A DNA stretch of 64,000 nt from Acidobacteria bacterium 13_1_20CM_3_53_8 (GTDB lineage: Bacteria; Acidobacteriota; Blastocatellia; Pyrinomonadales; Pyrinomonadaceae). A program made the position numbers and the translations under genes. Below are positions 1 to 7,557 of this stretch, piece after piece. The notes under the pieces are model-generated. The model did not search any database and was not told where the DNA came from. It worked only from the letters and a program-made list of their open reading frames with translations. Numbering within the stretch: the stretch's first letter is position 1; each line of letters opens with the position of its first letter. Where the stretch lies: positions 1-64,000 of the forward strand of contig MNJR01000028.1 of NCBI GenBank assembly GCA_001920415.1. The letters run 5' to 3'.

Positions 1-2
1 AG

Positions 3-230
3 AAGTACAAAGGCAAGGATGGTCGCGTCTACCTCAACGAAGTTTACGAGGTCTCGTGGAACGCAGGCCGTGAAAAACGCGGGCGTACTTCAGTTTCAAT
101 CGCCAAGTACGGCGAGCGCGGCGCGTTCCTGCGCGCTTGCGCAATACGTCGAGAGAAAGAGCAGCAAATGTATGGCAAGGCCGTCGTAAGCAAGTGGGCT
201 GATGCAATTAGCAAAGTCTGCGTGGCATAA
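3..230 (+). CDS. C-terminal part of an AP2-like DNA-binding protein (5' end outside window)
   Basis: The reading frame is open from the window edge to a TAA and gives about 75 residues. A stretch reading VYEVSWNAGREKRGRTSVSI followed by AKYGERGAFLRACAIR looks like an AP2/ERF-type DNA-binding fold: strands ending in a KYGE turn, then an amphipathic helix rich in Ala and Arg. In bacteria and phages such domains usually sit at the end of HNH homing endonucleases or integrase-like proteins. The upstream domain is not visible, so the full function cannot be named. Family assignment is from pattern only. Confidence 0.5.
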   Translation, partial: KYKGKDGRVYLNEVYEVSWNAGREKRGRTSVSIAKYGERGAFLRACAIRREKEQQMYGKAVVSKWADAISKVCVA

Positions 231-374
231 CAAATGATTGAAGCGCGACCGCATCAGCCGCGCTTCTGTTGTTGATTACACAGCAGCATTAGTTCTAGAA
301 TTCGGTGACTGAAGTTCTGAGTTTGAATCATAACGCATGACAGCTTCGCCATTTCGCGATGCAGAATCCTTCGC

Positions 375-1067
375 ATGGTTCGGGCACGATTGATTTCAAG
401 AAGTAAGGCGGCGAAAGTGGAATCTGTAAAGGAACGACTCTCCGTTGAAGAGATAGCCAACGTCGTTACGCACGGCGTAGGACTCGCATTGAGCGTCGTG
501 GGTCTCGTCGCACTTATCATACTCGCATGTCTGTACGGCGGGACGTGGCAAATCGTGAGCGGCAGCATCTACGGCGCGTCGCTTGTGACTCTCTATCTGG
601 CTTCAACGCTATATCATGGTACACGCACGGGTCGAGCTAAAAATCTGCTGCGCGTTCTAGATCACTGCTGCATTTACCTGTTGATTGCGGGCACGTACAC
701 GCCGTTTACCCTCGTCACGTTGCGTGGCGGATGGGGGTGGACTCTGTTCGGACTGGTCTGGGGACTGTCGCTCGTAGGGATTTTAGGGCGAGTTCTATTA
801 GGCCAAAAATTCAGAGTCGCTTCCGTTCTCTCCTACATATTCCTGGGCTGGCTCTGCGTCATAGCCATCAAGCCCATACTGCACGTTGTTCCACTTGGCG
901 CAATCGCGTGGATAGTCGCCGGTGGCCTGGCTTACACTGCCGGAACAATCTTCTTCGCCTGTGATCGCATCCCGCACAATCATGCCATATGGCACCTGTT
1001 CGTCTTAGGCGGAAGCATCTGCCATTTTCTGGCCGTAGCGCTGTACGTCATGCCCTCGAAATCTTAA
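375..1067 (+). CDS. Hemolysin III / PAQR-family integral membrane protein
   Basis: A seven-helix membrane protein of the hemolysin III (YqfA/PAQR-like) family. Visible family marks are TLYHGTRTG (His81), the DHCCIYLLIAGTYTPF segment around Asp96-His97, and a last helix with His203, His207 and His217, which together form the presumed metal site seen in this superfamily. Despite the name, cytolysis is not established for most members; PAQR relatives are thought to act as hydrolases. The ATG at 375 has a poor ribosome site. A GTG at 417, ten bases after an AAGG, would give 216 residues, closer to the usual length, and may be the true start. No partner gene is apparent. Confidence 0.88.
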   Translation: MVRARLISRSKAAKVESVKERLSVEEIANVVTHGVGLALSVVGLVALIILACLYGGTWQIVSGSIYGASLVTLYLASTLYHGTRTGRAKNLLRVLDHCCIYLLIAGTYTPFTLVTLRGGWGWTLFGLVWGLSLVGILGRVLLGQKFRVASVLSYIFLGWLCVIAIKPILHVVPLGAIAWIVAGGLAYTAGTIFFACDRIPHNHAIWHLFVLGGSICHFLAVALYVMPSKS

Positions 1068-1153
1068 GATCAATTTCGCAACTGCAAAAAAGGTCAGCCG
1101 CGCTCGTTCCATAGTTGCTCGTCCGAATCTTCTGAATGTAGCGAGGCGCGTCC

Positions 1154-1705
1154 GTGATAAAAATTCTCGTTGCCGCTCTCTTCGTCCTTAATATTTTTCT
1201 TACGTGCCCGGCGCAGACAAGAGAGTCCGTTTGCTTAGAACAGCAACCAGCCGCAGACGCTTCAGACCCTGTAGTTCTGAACATCTGTAATCACACACAT
1301 GGGATGGCAGCCACCCCGCAGCCGCGACTCTATTTCCGTCTTCACCAGAGCGGGCTTGTGGAGTACGAAGTAAACCCCGGATATAGAGAAGGGGCGGGTG
1401 ACGCTAACTTTGTCCTCTTGAAAAAAAAGATTAAAGTCAGAGCGGAAGATGTGGCAGAGGTCATACGGCTGTGCGAGCAGCAGGATTTTCAAGGAGCAAG
1501 GAACGAATATCCTGCATTTCAGATTTGGACTGACTCGTCGCTTCAGACTACTATCGTCTTCACGCATAACGGGCGCGAGAAGAAGATAGTCGTGAACAAC
1601 TACAGCGAGACCGACCAGCGTAACAGTTCATACTACCCTGCTTCATTGATAGCGTTGCTGAAAAAGATCGAAGAGCTAAGAAAATCTATGCTTGAATACA
1701 ATTAG
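1154..1705 (+). CDS. Secreted protein of unknown function
   Basis: GTG start followed by a clear signal peptide (hydrophobic core ILVAALFVLNIFLT, cleavage near CPAQ). The mature part of about 160 residues reads YFRLHQSGLVEYEVNPG and later KKIKVRAEDVAEVIRLCEQ. This is the pattern of small Acidobacteria/Bacteroidetes secreted proteins with a beta-rich N-terminal half and a short helical segment. No catalytic motif is visible. The C-terminal NNYSETDQRNSSYYPASLIALLKKIEELR looks like the end of a compact domain. I do not recognise the family. It lies alone, about 90 bp after the hemolysin III gene and 40 bp before the DinB-like gene, so co-transcription is possible but not shown. Confidence 0.6.
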   Translation: MIKILVAALFVLNIFLTCPAQTRESVCLEQQPAADASDPVVLNICNHTHGMAATPQPRLYFRLHQSGLVEYEVNPGYREGAGDANFVLLKKKIKVRAEDVAEVIRLCEQQDFQGARNEYPAFQIWTDSSLQTTIVFTHNGREKKIVVNNYSETDQRNSSYYPASLIALLKKIEELRKSMLEYN

Positions 1706-1744
1706 TGACGTTAAAGCCTGAAATCATTATTGAGGTGAGAATAG

Positions 1745-2269
1745 ATGGTTCATCGAACGCCCTGGGTCGAGCGCAAGTTCAATTTCGATTTTCCCGCAGG
1801 GATTTTCCCTGACATAGTAGAACGATTGCGCGGCACGCCTGCAAGATTGGAAGACCGATTGATGTCATTGCCCGCACAGATTCTGACGCGACGCGACGGC
1901 GAGCGATGGTCAATGCAGGAGCACGCGGGTCATCTGCTGGATTTGGAAGCTCTGGGGCTGGGGCGACTTGATGATTTCGAGCGCGGGCTTGAAACCTTGC
2001 GCGCTGCCGACATGCAGAATCGTAAGACCTACGATGCGAATCATAACGCCAATTCAATCGAAAACATTTTAAGTGCATTTAGCACAGAGCGCGCCGAGTT
2101 CGTGCGTCGTTTGGACGCTTATGACGACCAGTTCATACAGCGCACGGCCATTCATCCTAGACTGAACAAGCCCATGCGCGTCGTTGACCACGCCTTCTTC
2201 ATAGCCGAGCACGATGACCATCACATGGCTAGCATCACAGAACTGATTCAATTGTTCGGCGCTCAGTAG
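1745..2269 (+). CDS. DinB/YfiT-superfamily protein
   Basis: A 174-residue protein with the four-helix DinB-like fold. The first ligand helix is WSMQEHAGHLLDLEALG (His60, His63) and the last is VDHAFFIAEHDDHHMASITE, giving the three-histidine metal site (probably nickel or zinc) of the family. DinB-like proteins include thiol transferases that use bacillithiol or mycothiol and many uncharacterised stress proteins; the substrate here cannot be told. A GAGGTGAG sequence lies close before the ATG. The gene stands alone, followed by a 300-bp gap with a regulated promoter. Confidence 0.85.
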   Translation: MVHRTPWVERKFNFDFPAGIFPDIVERLRGTPARLEDRLMSLPAQILTRRDGERWSMQEHAGHLLDLEALGLGRLDDFERGLETLRAADMQNRKTYDANHNANSIENILSAFSTERAEFVRRLDAYDDQFIQRTAIHPRLNKPMRVVDHAFFIAEHDDHHMASITELIQLFGAQ

Positions 2270-2345
2270 TAAGACTGCCTTCATGATTTAGGTTCATCTC
2301 GTGCTGCGATCCATTCTCAAAAATTGAAGCCTACATTTCTCAGTC

Positions 2346-2373
2346 TTGACTTTACGTAAAATTTACGTATTAT
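2346..2373 (+). promoter_or_regulatory. Promoter overlapped by tandem palindromic operator
   Basis: A sigma70-like promoter can be read as TTGACT (2346-2351), 16 bp, TATTAT (2368-2373). The spacer contains the perfect palindrome TTTACGTAAA (2351-2360) directly followed by a near copy ATTTACGTAT (2361-2370). The two TTTACGTA cores start 11 bp apart, one helical turn. Tandem short palindromes covering a core promoter are typical binding sites of ribbon-helix-helix dimers, and the first gene downstream encodes one, so autorepression is the natural inference. Confidence 0.6.
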
Positions 2374-2388
2374 TTCCTTGAGTCTAAT

Positions 2389-2550
2389 GCTTGTTCTGGG
2401 AGCACCGGCGCTTAAAGGCTTGAGCGTACCCAACAGAACAGGCGTTGGCACGACTAGGAATAAGTTCCTTCAACTAGAACTTGCTATGCGGGGCAAGTTC
2501 GGCTGCCAAGCCGGGGAACCAATGTTCTAAGGTCTAACCTAACTAGTCGT
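2389..2550 (+). ncRNA. Structured 5' leader RNA of unknown class
   Basis: About 200 nt separate the promoter from the first gene and fold well by eye. Stem 1 pairs 2389-2398 with 2434-2443 (10 bp, one G-U) and carries an inner hairpin 2408-2415/2420-2427 closing on loop AGGC. A second domain is closed by ACGACTAG (2450-2457) with CTAGTCGT (2543-2550), a perfect 8-bp pairing. It contains AAGTTC/GAACTT (2462-2467/2477-2482) and CGGCT/AGCCG (2500-2504/2509-2513). I see no match to the TPP, cobalamin, SAM or c-di-GMP riboswitch consensus. It may be a riboswitch-like leader or a processed small RNA. Confidence 0.45.
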
Positions 2551-2576
2551 CAATCTTTCTAAGGAGACGATGAACT

Positions 2577-2834
2577 GTGAATCAAGCCAGAAAACCCTCA
2601 GCTAGAGGGTCACCAAAACTTGAAAAGGAGAAAGTTCGTTTAAGCCTCGACATTTCTCCAGAGATGAATTCGCTTCTTGAAGAACTCGCCGCTAAAACGG
2701 GGGGGACGAAGAGCGATGTTCTCCGAAAGGCTATAGCCTTGATGGAGGTTGCGGTTGATGCCAAACGGCGCGGCCTCAAATTAGGTCTCGCTGATAGGGA
2801 TCAGCAGCTCACGACGGAGATTATCGGGCTTTAA
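2577..2834 (+). CDS. Ribbon-helix-helix (CopG/Arc-type) DNA-binding protein
   Basis: An 85-residue regulator. A basic N-terminal tail of about 18 residues precedes the DNA-contacting strand EKVRLSLDI (18-26), helix 1 (PEMNSLLEELAAKTG) and helix 2 beginning at the turn GGTKSDVLRKAIALMEV, the classic RHH arrangement. The start is the GTG ten bases after AAGGAG (2561-2566); an ATG at 2570 lies out of frame and opens only an 11-codon ORF. The tandem palindromes in the promoter are the likely operator. It is followed after 20 bp by a small membrane-protein gene. RHH proteins are common antitoxins, but no known toxin is adjacent. Confidence 0.82.
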   Translation: MNQARKPSARGSPKLEKEKVRLSLDISPEMNSLLEELAAKTGGTKSDVLRKAIALMEVAVDAKRRGLKLGLADRDQQLTTEIIGL

Positions 2835-2856
2835 TCGGACTAAAGCCTACTCCGAT
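2834..2856 (+). promoter_or_regulatory. Hairpin masking the start codon of the membrane-protein gene
   Basis: ATCGGA (2834-2839) pairs with TCCGAT (2851-2856) around an 11-nt loop. The 3' arm contains the first two bases of the ATG at 2855, and no Shine-Dalgarno sequence is visible before it. Ribosomes ending the regulator gene at 2834 would melt the stem, which suggests translational coupling. This is inference from sequence. Confidence 0.4.
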
Positions 2857-3169
2857 GAAAGATGGAAAGATTAATCTCAATGACTTAGCGAATAGACCAG
2901 ACCATCAACTTTCAATTGTGCCGCGCGAGGAACCCGCTGAGAGGGAGGCGCGCCTCGAAATTGATAAAGCAGATGCCGCTCACAAGCGACGCATAGACTT
3001 TGCTCTGCACATCGCTGCGTTCATTGTGGTCGGTGTTGCGCTTTGTCTCTGTGTCTGGGCAATCGTCAGAGAAGGATCAACCGCTGAAGATAAACGGTGG
3101 GCGACCACGTTAATCACAGCAATCGTGACGGGCTTCGTCGGCTACGTTACCGGCAGGTCAACAAAGTGA
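2855..3169 (+). CDS. Small membrane protein with two predicted transmembrane helices
   Basis: A 104-residue protein. A charged cytoplasmic-looking N-terminal half (residues 1-46, with REEPAEREARLEIDKADAAHKRR) precedes a first membrane helix (about 48-68, ALHIAAFIVVGVALCLCVWA), a short charged loop, and a second helix (about 82-99, TLITAIVTGFVGYVTG). No enzyme motif is present and I do not recognise the family. It forms an operon with the RHH regulator, with its start codon in a hairpin. The pair could be a stress-regulated membrane cassette or an atypical toxin-antitoxin module; neither is shown. Confidence 0.65.
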   Translation: MKDGKINLNDLANRPDHQLSIVPREEPAEREARLEIDKADAAHKRRIDFALHIAAFIVVGVALCLCVWAIVREGSTAEDKRWATTLITAIVTGFVGYVTGRSTK

Positions 3170-3334
3170 GAGATTGATAGCTGCATGCTTTATCTGGACG
3201 CACTTGCTGTCTCATGCAAAGCGGCATGCGAACCGCATTACTCTCTTATTGCTTCAACCGCTCTCGCCAAACGCGGTGTTTGAGTTGTATTATTCTCTCA
3301 CCTCTCAAATTCTATTATCACAGGAGTTCTGGCT

Positions 3335-6328
3335 ATGAACAGTAGACGTTTTCGGCTGCTCGCGTGGGCGCTTCCCGCGCTCGCTGCTTTACTCTCTTTA
3401 CCGTTGATTGAAACGACTCATGCCAACACAGAAGGAGGAACAGCTTTGCAGGAGCAACTGCCTACAGGCGTGACGTTCGTTACCGAGTCAGGGGGAACGC
3501 GCGAGTACAGACTCGCAAACGGGATGAAGGTCTTGCTGGTAGAGAATCGGGTTGCGCCCGTTGCGACCATGCTGGTTGTTTACAAGGTCGGCTCGCGCAA
3601 CGAGGCCGTTGGCTACACGGGTTCCACGCACCTTCTTGAACACATGATGTTCAAGGGCACGCCGACTTTCAATAAGGCTAACAACACGCAGATAGCCGCG
3701 ACTTTGCAGAAGATAGGCGCAAATTTTAACGCGAACACATGGTACGACCGCACAATGTATTTCGAGACGGTGCCGTCGGATCAGATTGAGCTTGCTATAA
3801 AGCTCGAAGCAGACCGCATGCGCAACTCTTTGATCGCCGATGCTGATCGTCAATCAGAGATGACTGTGGTTCGCAACGAGTTGGAGCGCGGACAAAACGA
3901 GCCTTCAGAAGTTCTGGACGAAGCCGTTTACTCGCTTGCGTTCCGCGAACATCCTTATCATCACCCGACTATAGGCTGGCGCACAGACGTTGAAGGCGTG
4001 CCGACCACAAGGCTTAAAACTTTCTACGATACGTTCTACCAGCCGAACAACTCCACGGCGATTTTAGTCGGCGACTTCGACCGTGGAGGCGCGCTCTCGC
4101 TCATCAGCAAATATTTTGGCGTCTATCAGGCTCCGGCTCAGCCCATCCCGCAGGTTTACACGGAAGAGCCGCCGCAACAGGGCGAGCGTCGCGTTACCAT
4201 TCGCCGCGCTGGCGAAGTGCCGCTCGTTGAGATTGCGTTTCACACGCCGGGCACGCTGGGCCAAGGCAATGTTCTCTCTAATGAAGATTTGGCGAAGAGA
4301 GCTTTGAACCCGCCCGCGCAGAACGATACCTACCCGCTCGCAGTGCTTTCGACCATCTTGTCGCAGGGCGTGACCAGCAGGCTCTATCAAGCGCTCGTTG
4401 AAAAGCAGCTTACAATCAACGTCTTCTCGAATGCGGATCAACACCGCGACCCAGGTCTTTTCGAGGTTGCAGCCACGCTACGCCCCGGCGTTGAACCGAG
4501 ACAGGTGGAGGATGTGATTCTCGCAGAGTTGAAGCGCGTAGTGGATTCCGGCGTGACACAGGCCGAGATTGATAAGGCCAAGCAGCAGATTCTGGCGCAG
4601 GAGGCTTTCAACCGCGACGGCACTTTCAACATCGCCGCGCAGATGGCAGAGACTGAAGCAATCGCCGACTGGCATTTTTTCCAGGATTACAGCGCCAACA
4701 TCTCCAAAGTAACTGCCGCCGATGTGCAGCGCGTTGCCACGACCTATTTTACGGAAGATAACCGCACGGTCGGTTATTTCATTCCAAAGCAGGCAGCGGG
4801 TGGTAATCAACGCGGCGGCGCGCGTCCGAGCGGGTTGCAAGAATCTGACTCCAATTCACTGTTTCAGCGCGGCGTTCAGTTCTATCGCACGCCGGGCGAT
4901 GACATGAGTTCGGACAACTCAACTCAGCAGAGCAGTAGGAACGATTCGTCCGCTTCGCACGCTCAGACTCAGCGCACACAGCAAAGACGCAACGCTGCTT
5001 CTTCAAGTACGACTACCGCGAGCGCGCAAAGTGGTTCGACTTTCGCTTCGCGTGTCACGCGCTCGCAGCTTCAGAACGGCTCGACGCTCCTTGTGCTTGA
5101 AAACCACGCTACGCCGACCGTAGCGCTTCGCGGCTCGTTCCGCGCAGGCTCTTACTTCGAGCCGCAGACGAAGCCCGGACTTGCGCGCATCACAGCAGAC
5201 ATGCTTGAGCGCGGCACACAGCATCGCACCAAGCTTCAATTAGCTTCAGACTTGGAATCCGTAGGCGCGGAGATTAATTACGGGGCGGATCAATTTGCCG
5301 TGAACATGGTGGCGCGTTCGCTCTCGCGCGACCTGCCTCTGGTGATGCGAACTCTAGCGGAAGAACTGCGCGAGCCTTCTTTCCCTGCTGATGAACTGGA
5401 GAAATTGAAGCAGCAGACCATAGGCGCTATACGCGAGGATCAGGCGCGCACAAGCTCTCGCGCCTATGAGCGGTTCAGCGAGTTGGTCTTCGATCCCGCG
5501 AACCCTTTTTATCAGCGTCCGGGCGAAGAGTTGATACGCAGCATACAGTCAATCACGGTTGACGACGTGCGCAACTTTTACAACGAGCATTACGGCGGGC
5601 GCTCTTTGATACTCACGGTTGTGGGCGACGTGAACGCGGCTGATGTTCGTCGTCAATTCGAGCAATCGTTCGGCCAGTTCGCAGGCCCGCGCAGCATTGA
5701 CATCAACGTCACAGACCCACAGCAACAAACGGCTGCTCGCCGCGAAGTGTTGACCTTGCGCGAGAGGGCGAACGTTGACATAGTGCTTGGCTCTGCTGCC
5801 CCTTTGCGCCGCAACGCGCGCGATTATTACGCGGCCATCTTAGCGAACCGCGCGCTGGGACAATCAACGCTCTCGTCGCGTCTGGGTCTTCAGGTACGCG
5901 ACCGCGAAGGCTTGACCTACGGCATAAACTCGCGCTTCCGCGCGCCCAGCATTGCGGCAGGCCCCTGGTACATAGGCGTCTCTGTTAATCCTAAGAACGT
6001 TGATCGCGCAATAGCATCTACGATGAGCGTGTTGCGCGACTATGTGCAGAACGGAATCAAGCCGGAAGAGTTGGCCGCCGAGAAATCTTCGGCCATAGGC
6101 TCGTTCAAAGTCTCGCTTGCTACGAACGCCGGCATAGCTGCCGCGCTCTGGAACGCGGAGTTCTACAATCTGGGCGTGGACTACATTGACCGCTACCCGC
6201 AGATCATCAACTCCGTCACGCTCGAAGAGGCCAACGCGGCGATAAAGAAATATTTCAGGCCAGATCAAATGACCATAGTAATCGCTGGCGATTACGAAGC
6301 GACGCCGCCAAACACGCCAACACCTTAA
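3335..6328 (+). CDS. M16-family zinc metallopeptidase, fused double-domain form, exported
   Basis: A 997-residue pitrilysin-family protease. A signal peptide (LLAWALPALAALLSLPLIE) leads into an active M16 unit with the inverted zinc motif HLLEH (His99, Glu102, His103) and the third ligand near Glu182 in NELERGQNEPSE. A Gln/Ser-rich linker (about 490-570) joins a second M16 unit. There the zinc motif is absent; the matching segment reads GLARITADMLERGT, so this half is the catalytically inactive partner. Fusing active and inactive units reproduces the heterodimer of mitochondrial processing peptidase-like proteins. The likely role is degradation of peptides in the periplasm. It is transcribed alone. 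Confidence 0.93.
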   Translation: MNSRRFRLLAWALPALAALLSLPLIETTHANTEGGTALQEQLPTGVTFVTESGGTREYRLANGMKVLLVENRVAPVATMLVVYKVGSRNEAVGYTGSTHLLEHMMFKGTPTFNKANNTQIAATLQKIGANFNANTWYDRTMYFETVPSDQIELAIKLEADRMRNSLIADADRQSEMTVVRNELERGQNEPSEVLDEAVYSLAFREHPYHHPTIGWRTDVEGVPTTRLKTFYDTFYQPNNSTAILVGDFDRGGALSLISKYFGVYQAPAQPIPQVYTEEPPQQGERRVTIRRAGEVPLVEIAFHTPGTLGQGNVLSNEDLAKRALNPPAQNDTYPLAVLSTILSQGVTSRLYQALVEKQLTINVFSNADQHRDPGLFEVAATLRPGVEPRQVEDVILAELKRVVDSGVTQAEIDKAKQQILAQEAFNRDGTFNIAAQMAETEAIADWHFFQDYSANISKVTAADVQRVATTYFTEDNRTVGYFIPKQAAGGNQRGGARPSGLQESDSNSLFQRGVQFYRTPGDDMSSDNSTQQSSRNDSSASHAQTQRTQQRRNAASSSTTTASAQSGSTFASRVTRSQLQNGSTLLVLENHATPTVALRGSFRAGSYFEPQTKPGLARITADMLERGTQHRTKLQLASDLESVGAEINYGADQFAVNMVARSLSRDLPLVMRTLAEELREPSFPADELEKLKQQTIGAIREDQARTSSRAYERFSELVFDPANPFYQRPGEELIRSIQSITVDDVRNFYNEHYGGRSLILTVVGDVNAADVRRQFEQSFGQFAGPRSIDINVTDPQQQTAARREVLTLRERANVDIVLGSAAPLRRNARDYYAAILANRALGQSTLSSRLGLQVRDREGLTYGINSRFRAPSIAAGPWYIGVSVNPKNVDRAIASTMSVLRDYVQNGIKPEELAAEKSSAIGSFKVSLATNAGIAAALWNAEFYNLGVDYIDRYPQIINSVTLEEANAAIKKYFRPDQMTIVIAGDYEATPPNTPTP

Positions 6329-6338
6329 AAAGGCAGCA

Positions 6339-6426
6339 CGAGGGGGAAAAGGGGAAGAGGGTAAAAGGGAAAAAGGAGAAGGCAGTTCAGTATTCTCCTT
6401 TTCCCCTCTTACCCTCTTCCCCCTCG
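6339..6426. repeat. Low-complexity palindrome (AGGGGAAAAGGGGAAGAGG type)
   Basis: Two arms of about 36 nt, one of G/A-rich words and its inverted C/T copy, surround a short centre (GGCAGTTCAGTA). It fills the gap between the convergent M16 and isocitrate dehydrogenase genes, where it could work as a two-way terminator. Confidence 0.75.
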
Positions 6427-6429
6427 CTC

Positions 6430-7452
6430 TTACGCTGTCGCCCTCTGCTCTTCTTGCATTGCGGCAATGATAGCCTCTGCGAACTCCATAGTTTTGGCTG
6501 TGCCGCCTATGTCGCGCGTGCGCACACGCCCGTCTTCAAAAACTTTGAGCATGGCGCTTTCAATGCGTTGCGCTGCGTCGCGCTCGCCCAAGTGGCGTAG
6601 CATGAGTATGCCGGATTGAAGGAGCGCTGTGGGGTTGGCTATTCCTTGGCCTGCTATGTCCGGGGCTGAACCGTGCACGGCCTCGAAGACTGCGCCTTGC
6701 TCGCCAATGTTCGCGCCGGGCACGAGTCCTAAACCGCCTATTAACCCTGCGCACAAATCGGAAACGATGTCGCCGTAGAGATTTTCCAGAAGCATTATAT
6801 CGAACTGTTCGGGGCGCATCACGAGTTGCATGCAGGCGTTGTCAACTATCTTGTCATCAGCTTGAATCTCAGGATAATTCTCGGCGACGCGGCGGAAGCA
6901 ATCAAGGAAAAGTCCGTCCGACAGCTTCATGATGTTGGCCTTGTGGACGGCTGTCACTTTTTTCCGCCCTTCGCGCCGCGCGTACTCGAAAGCGAAGAGT
7001 GAGACGCGCGTAGAAGCTTTCTCGGTGATTATCTTTATACTTTCTACGACGCCCGGCACGACGATGTGCTCTATGCCTGAGTAGAGGTCTTCCGTATTCT
7101 CGCGCACGACTACAAGATCAAGCTCAGGGTAGCGCGACGGCACGTTCGGCAGAGCGCGCACGGGACGCAAATTGGCATAAAGGTCTAGCGCTTTGCGCAA
7201 GCCTACGTTGACGGAAGTGAAGCCTTTGCCGATCGGAGTGGTTATAGGCCCTTTTAGTGCAACCCGGTTTCGTTTGATTGATTCAAGAAGGTCATCGGGC
7301 AAGGTGTTGCCGAATTTTTCTAGCGCCTGCGCGCCCGCGTAATGCGTCTCCCATTCAACCTCTACGCCCGAAGCCTCTATGATTCGCACCACGGCTGAAG
7401 TGACTTCAGGCCCGATGCCGTCGCCAGGTATGAGTGTGATAGTATGCTTCAT
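6430..7452 (-). CDS. NAD-dependent isocitrate dehydrogenase (isocitrate/isopropylmalate dehydrogenase family)
   Basis: A 340-residue beta-decarboxylating dehydrogenase, converting isocitrate to 2-oxoglutarate in the TCA cycle. It begins with the family signature [12 protein letters not shown]. The substrate helix [20 protein letters not shown] has the Ser-Asn-Leu-Arg-Lys pattern of isocitrate rather than isopropylmalate enzymes. Catalytic Tyr ([12 protein letters not shown]) and Lys ([11 protein letters not shown]) are present, as are the metal aspartates in [15 protein letters not shown] and the nucleotide loop [18 protein letters not shown], which favours NAD. Length is usual for the short monocistronic type. 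Homoisocitrate or tartrate dehydrogenase activity cannot be fully excluded. Confidence 0.9.
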   Translation of the reverse strand: MKHTITLIPGDGIGPEVTSAVVRIIEASGVEVEWETHYAGAQALEKFGNTLPDDLLESIKRNRVALKGPITTPIGKGFTSVNVGLRKALDLYANLRPVRALPNVPSRYPELDLVVVRENTEDLYSGIEHIVVPGVVESIKIITEKASTRVSLFAFEYARREGRKKVTAVHKANIMKLSDGLFLDCFRRVAENYPEIQADDKIVDNACMQLVMRPEQFDIMLLENLYGDIVSDLCAGLIGGLGLVPGANIGEQGAVFEAVHGSAPDIAGQGIANPTALLQSGILMLRHLGERDAAQRIESAMLKVFEDGRVRTRDIGGTAKTMEFAEAIIAAMQEEQRATA

Positions 7453-7456
7453 AAGA

Positions 7457-7527
7457 ACAGTTTTCAGTTTTCAGTTTTTAGTTTTCAGAAAAAGCTTTTC
7501 ACTTAAAACTGAAAACTGAAAACTGTT
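7457..7527. repeat. Low-complexity palindrome (CAGTTTTCAGTTTTTAG type)
   Basis: Near-tandem TTTTCAGTTTT words are followed by the centre AAAAAGCTTTTCACTTA and the inverted copy AAAACTGAAAACTG. It occupies the gap between the divergent isocitrate dehydrogenase and ThiO genes and touches the ThiO start region. Confidence 0.75.
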
Positions 7528-7557
7528 TTGGTGCATAATACCAGCAACCTCTTTTCA

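Noticed and set aside
2374-2576. Leader considered as tmRNA, cobalamin riboswitch or group I intron
   Set aside because: No tag frame or CCA end, no B12 box, and no recognisable group I core.
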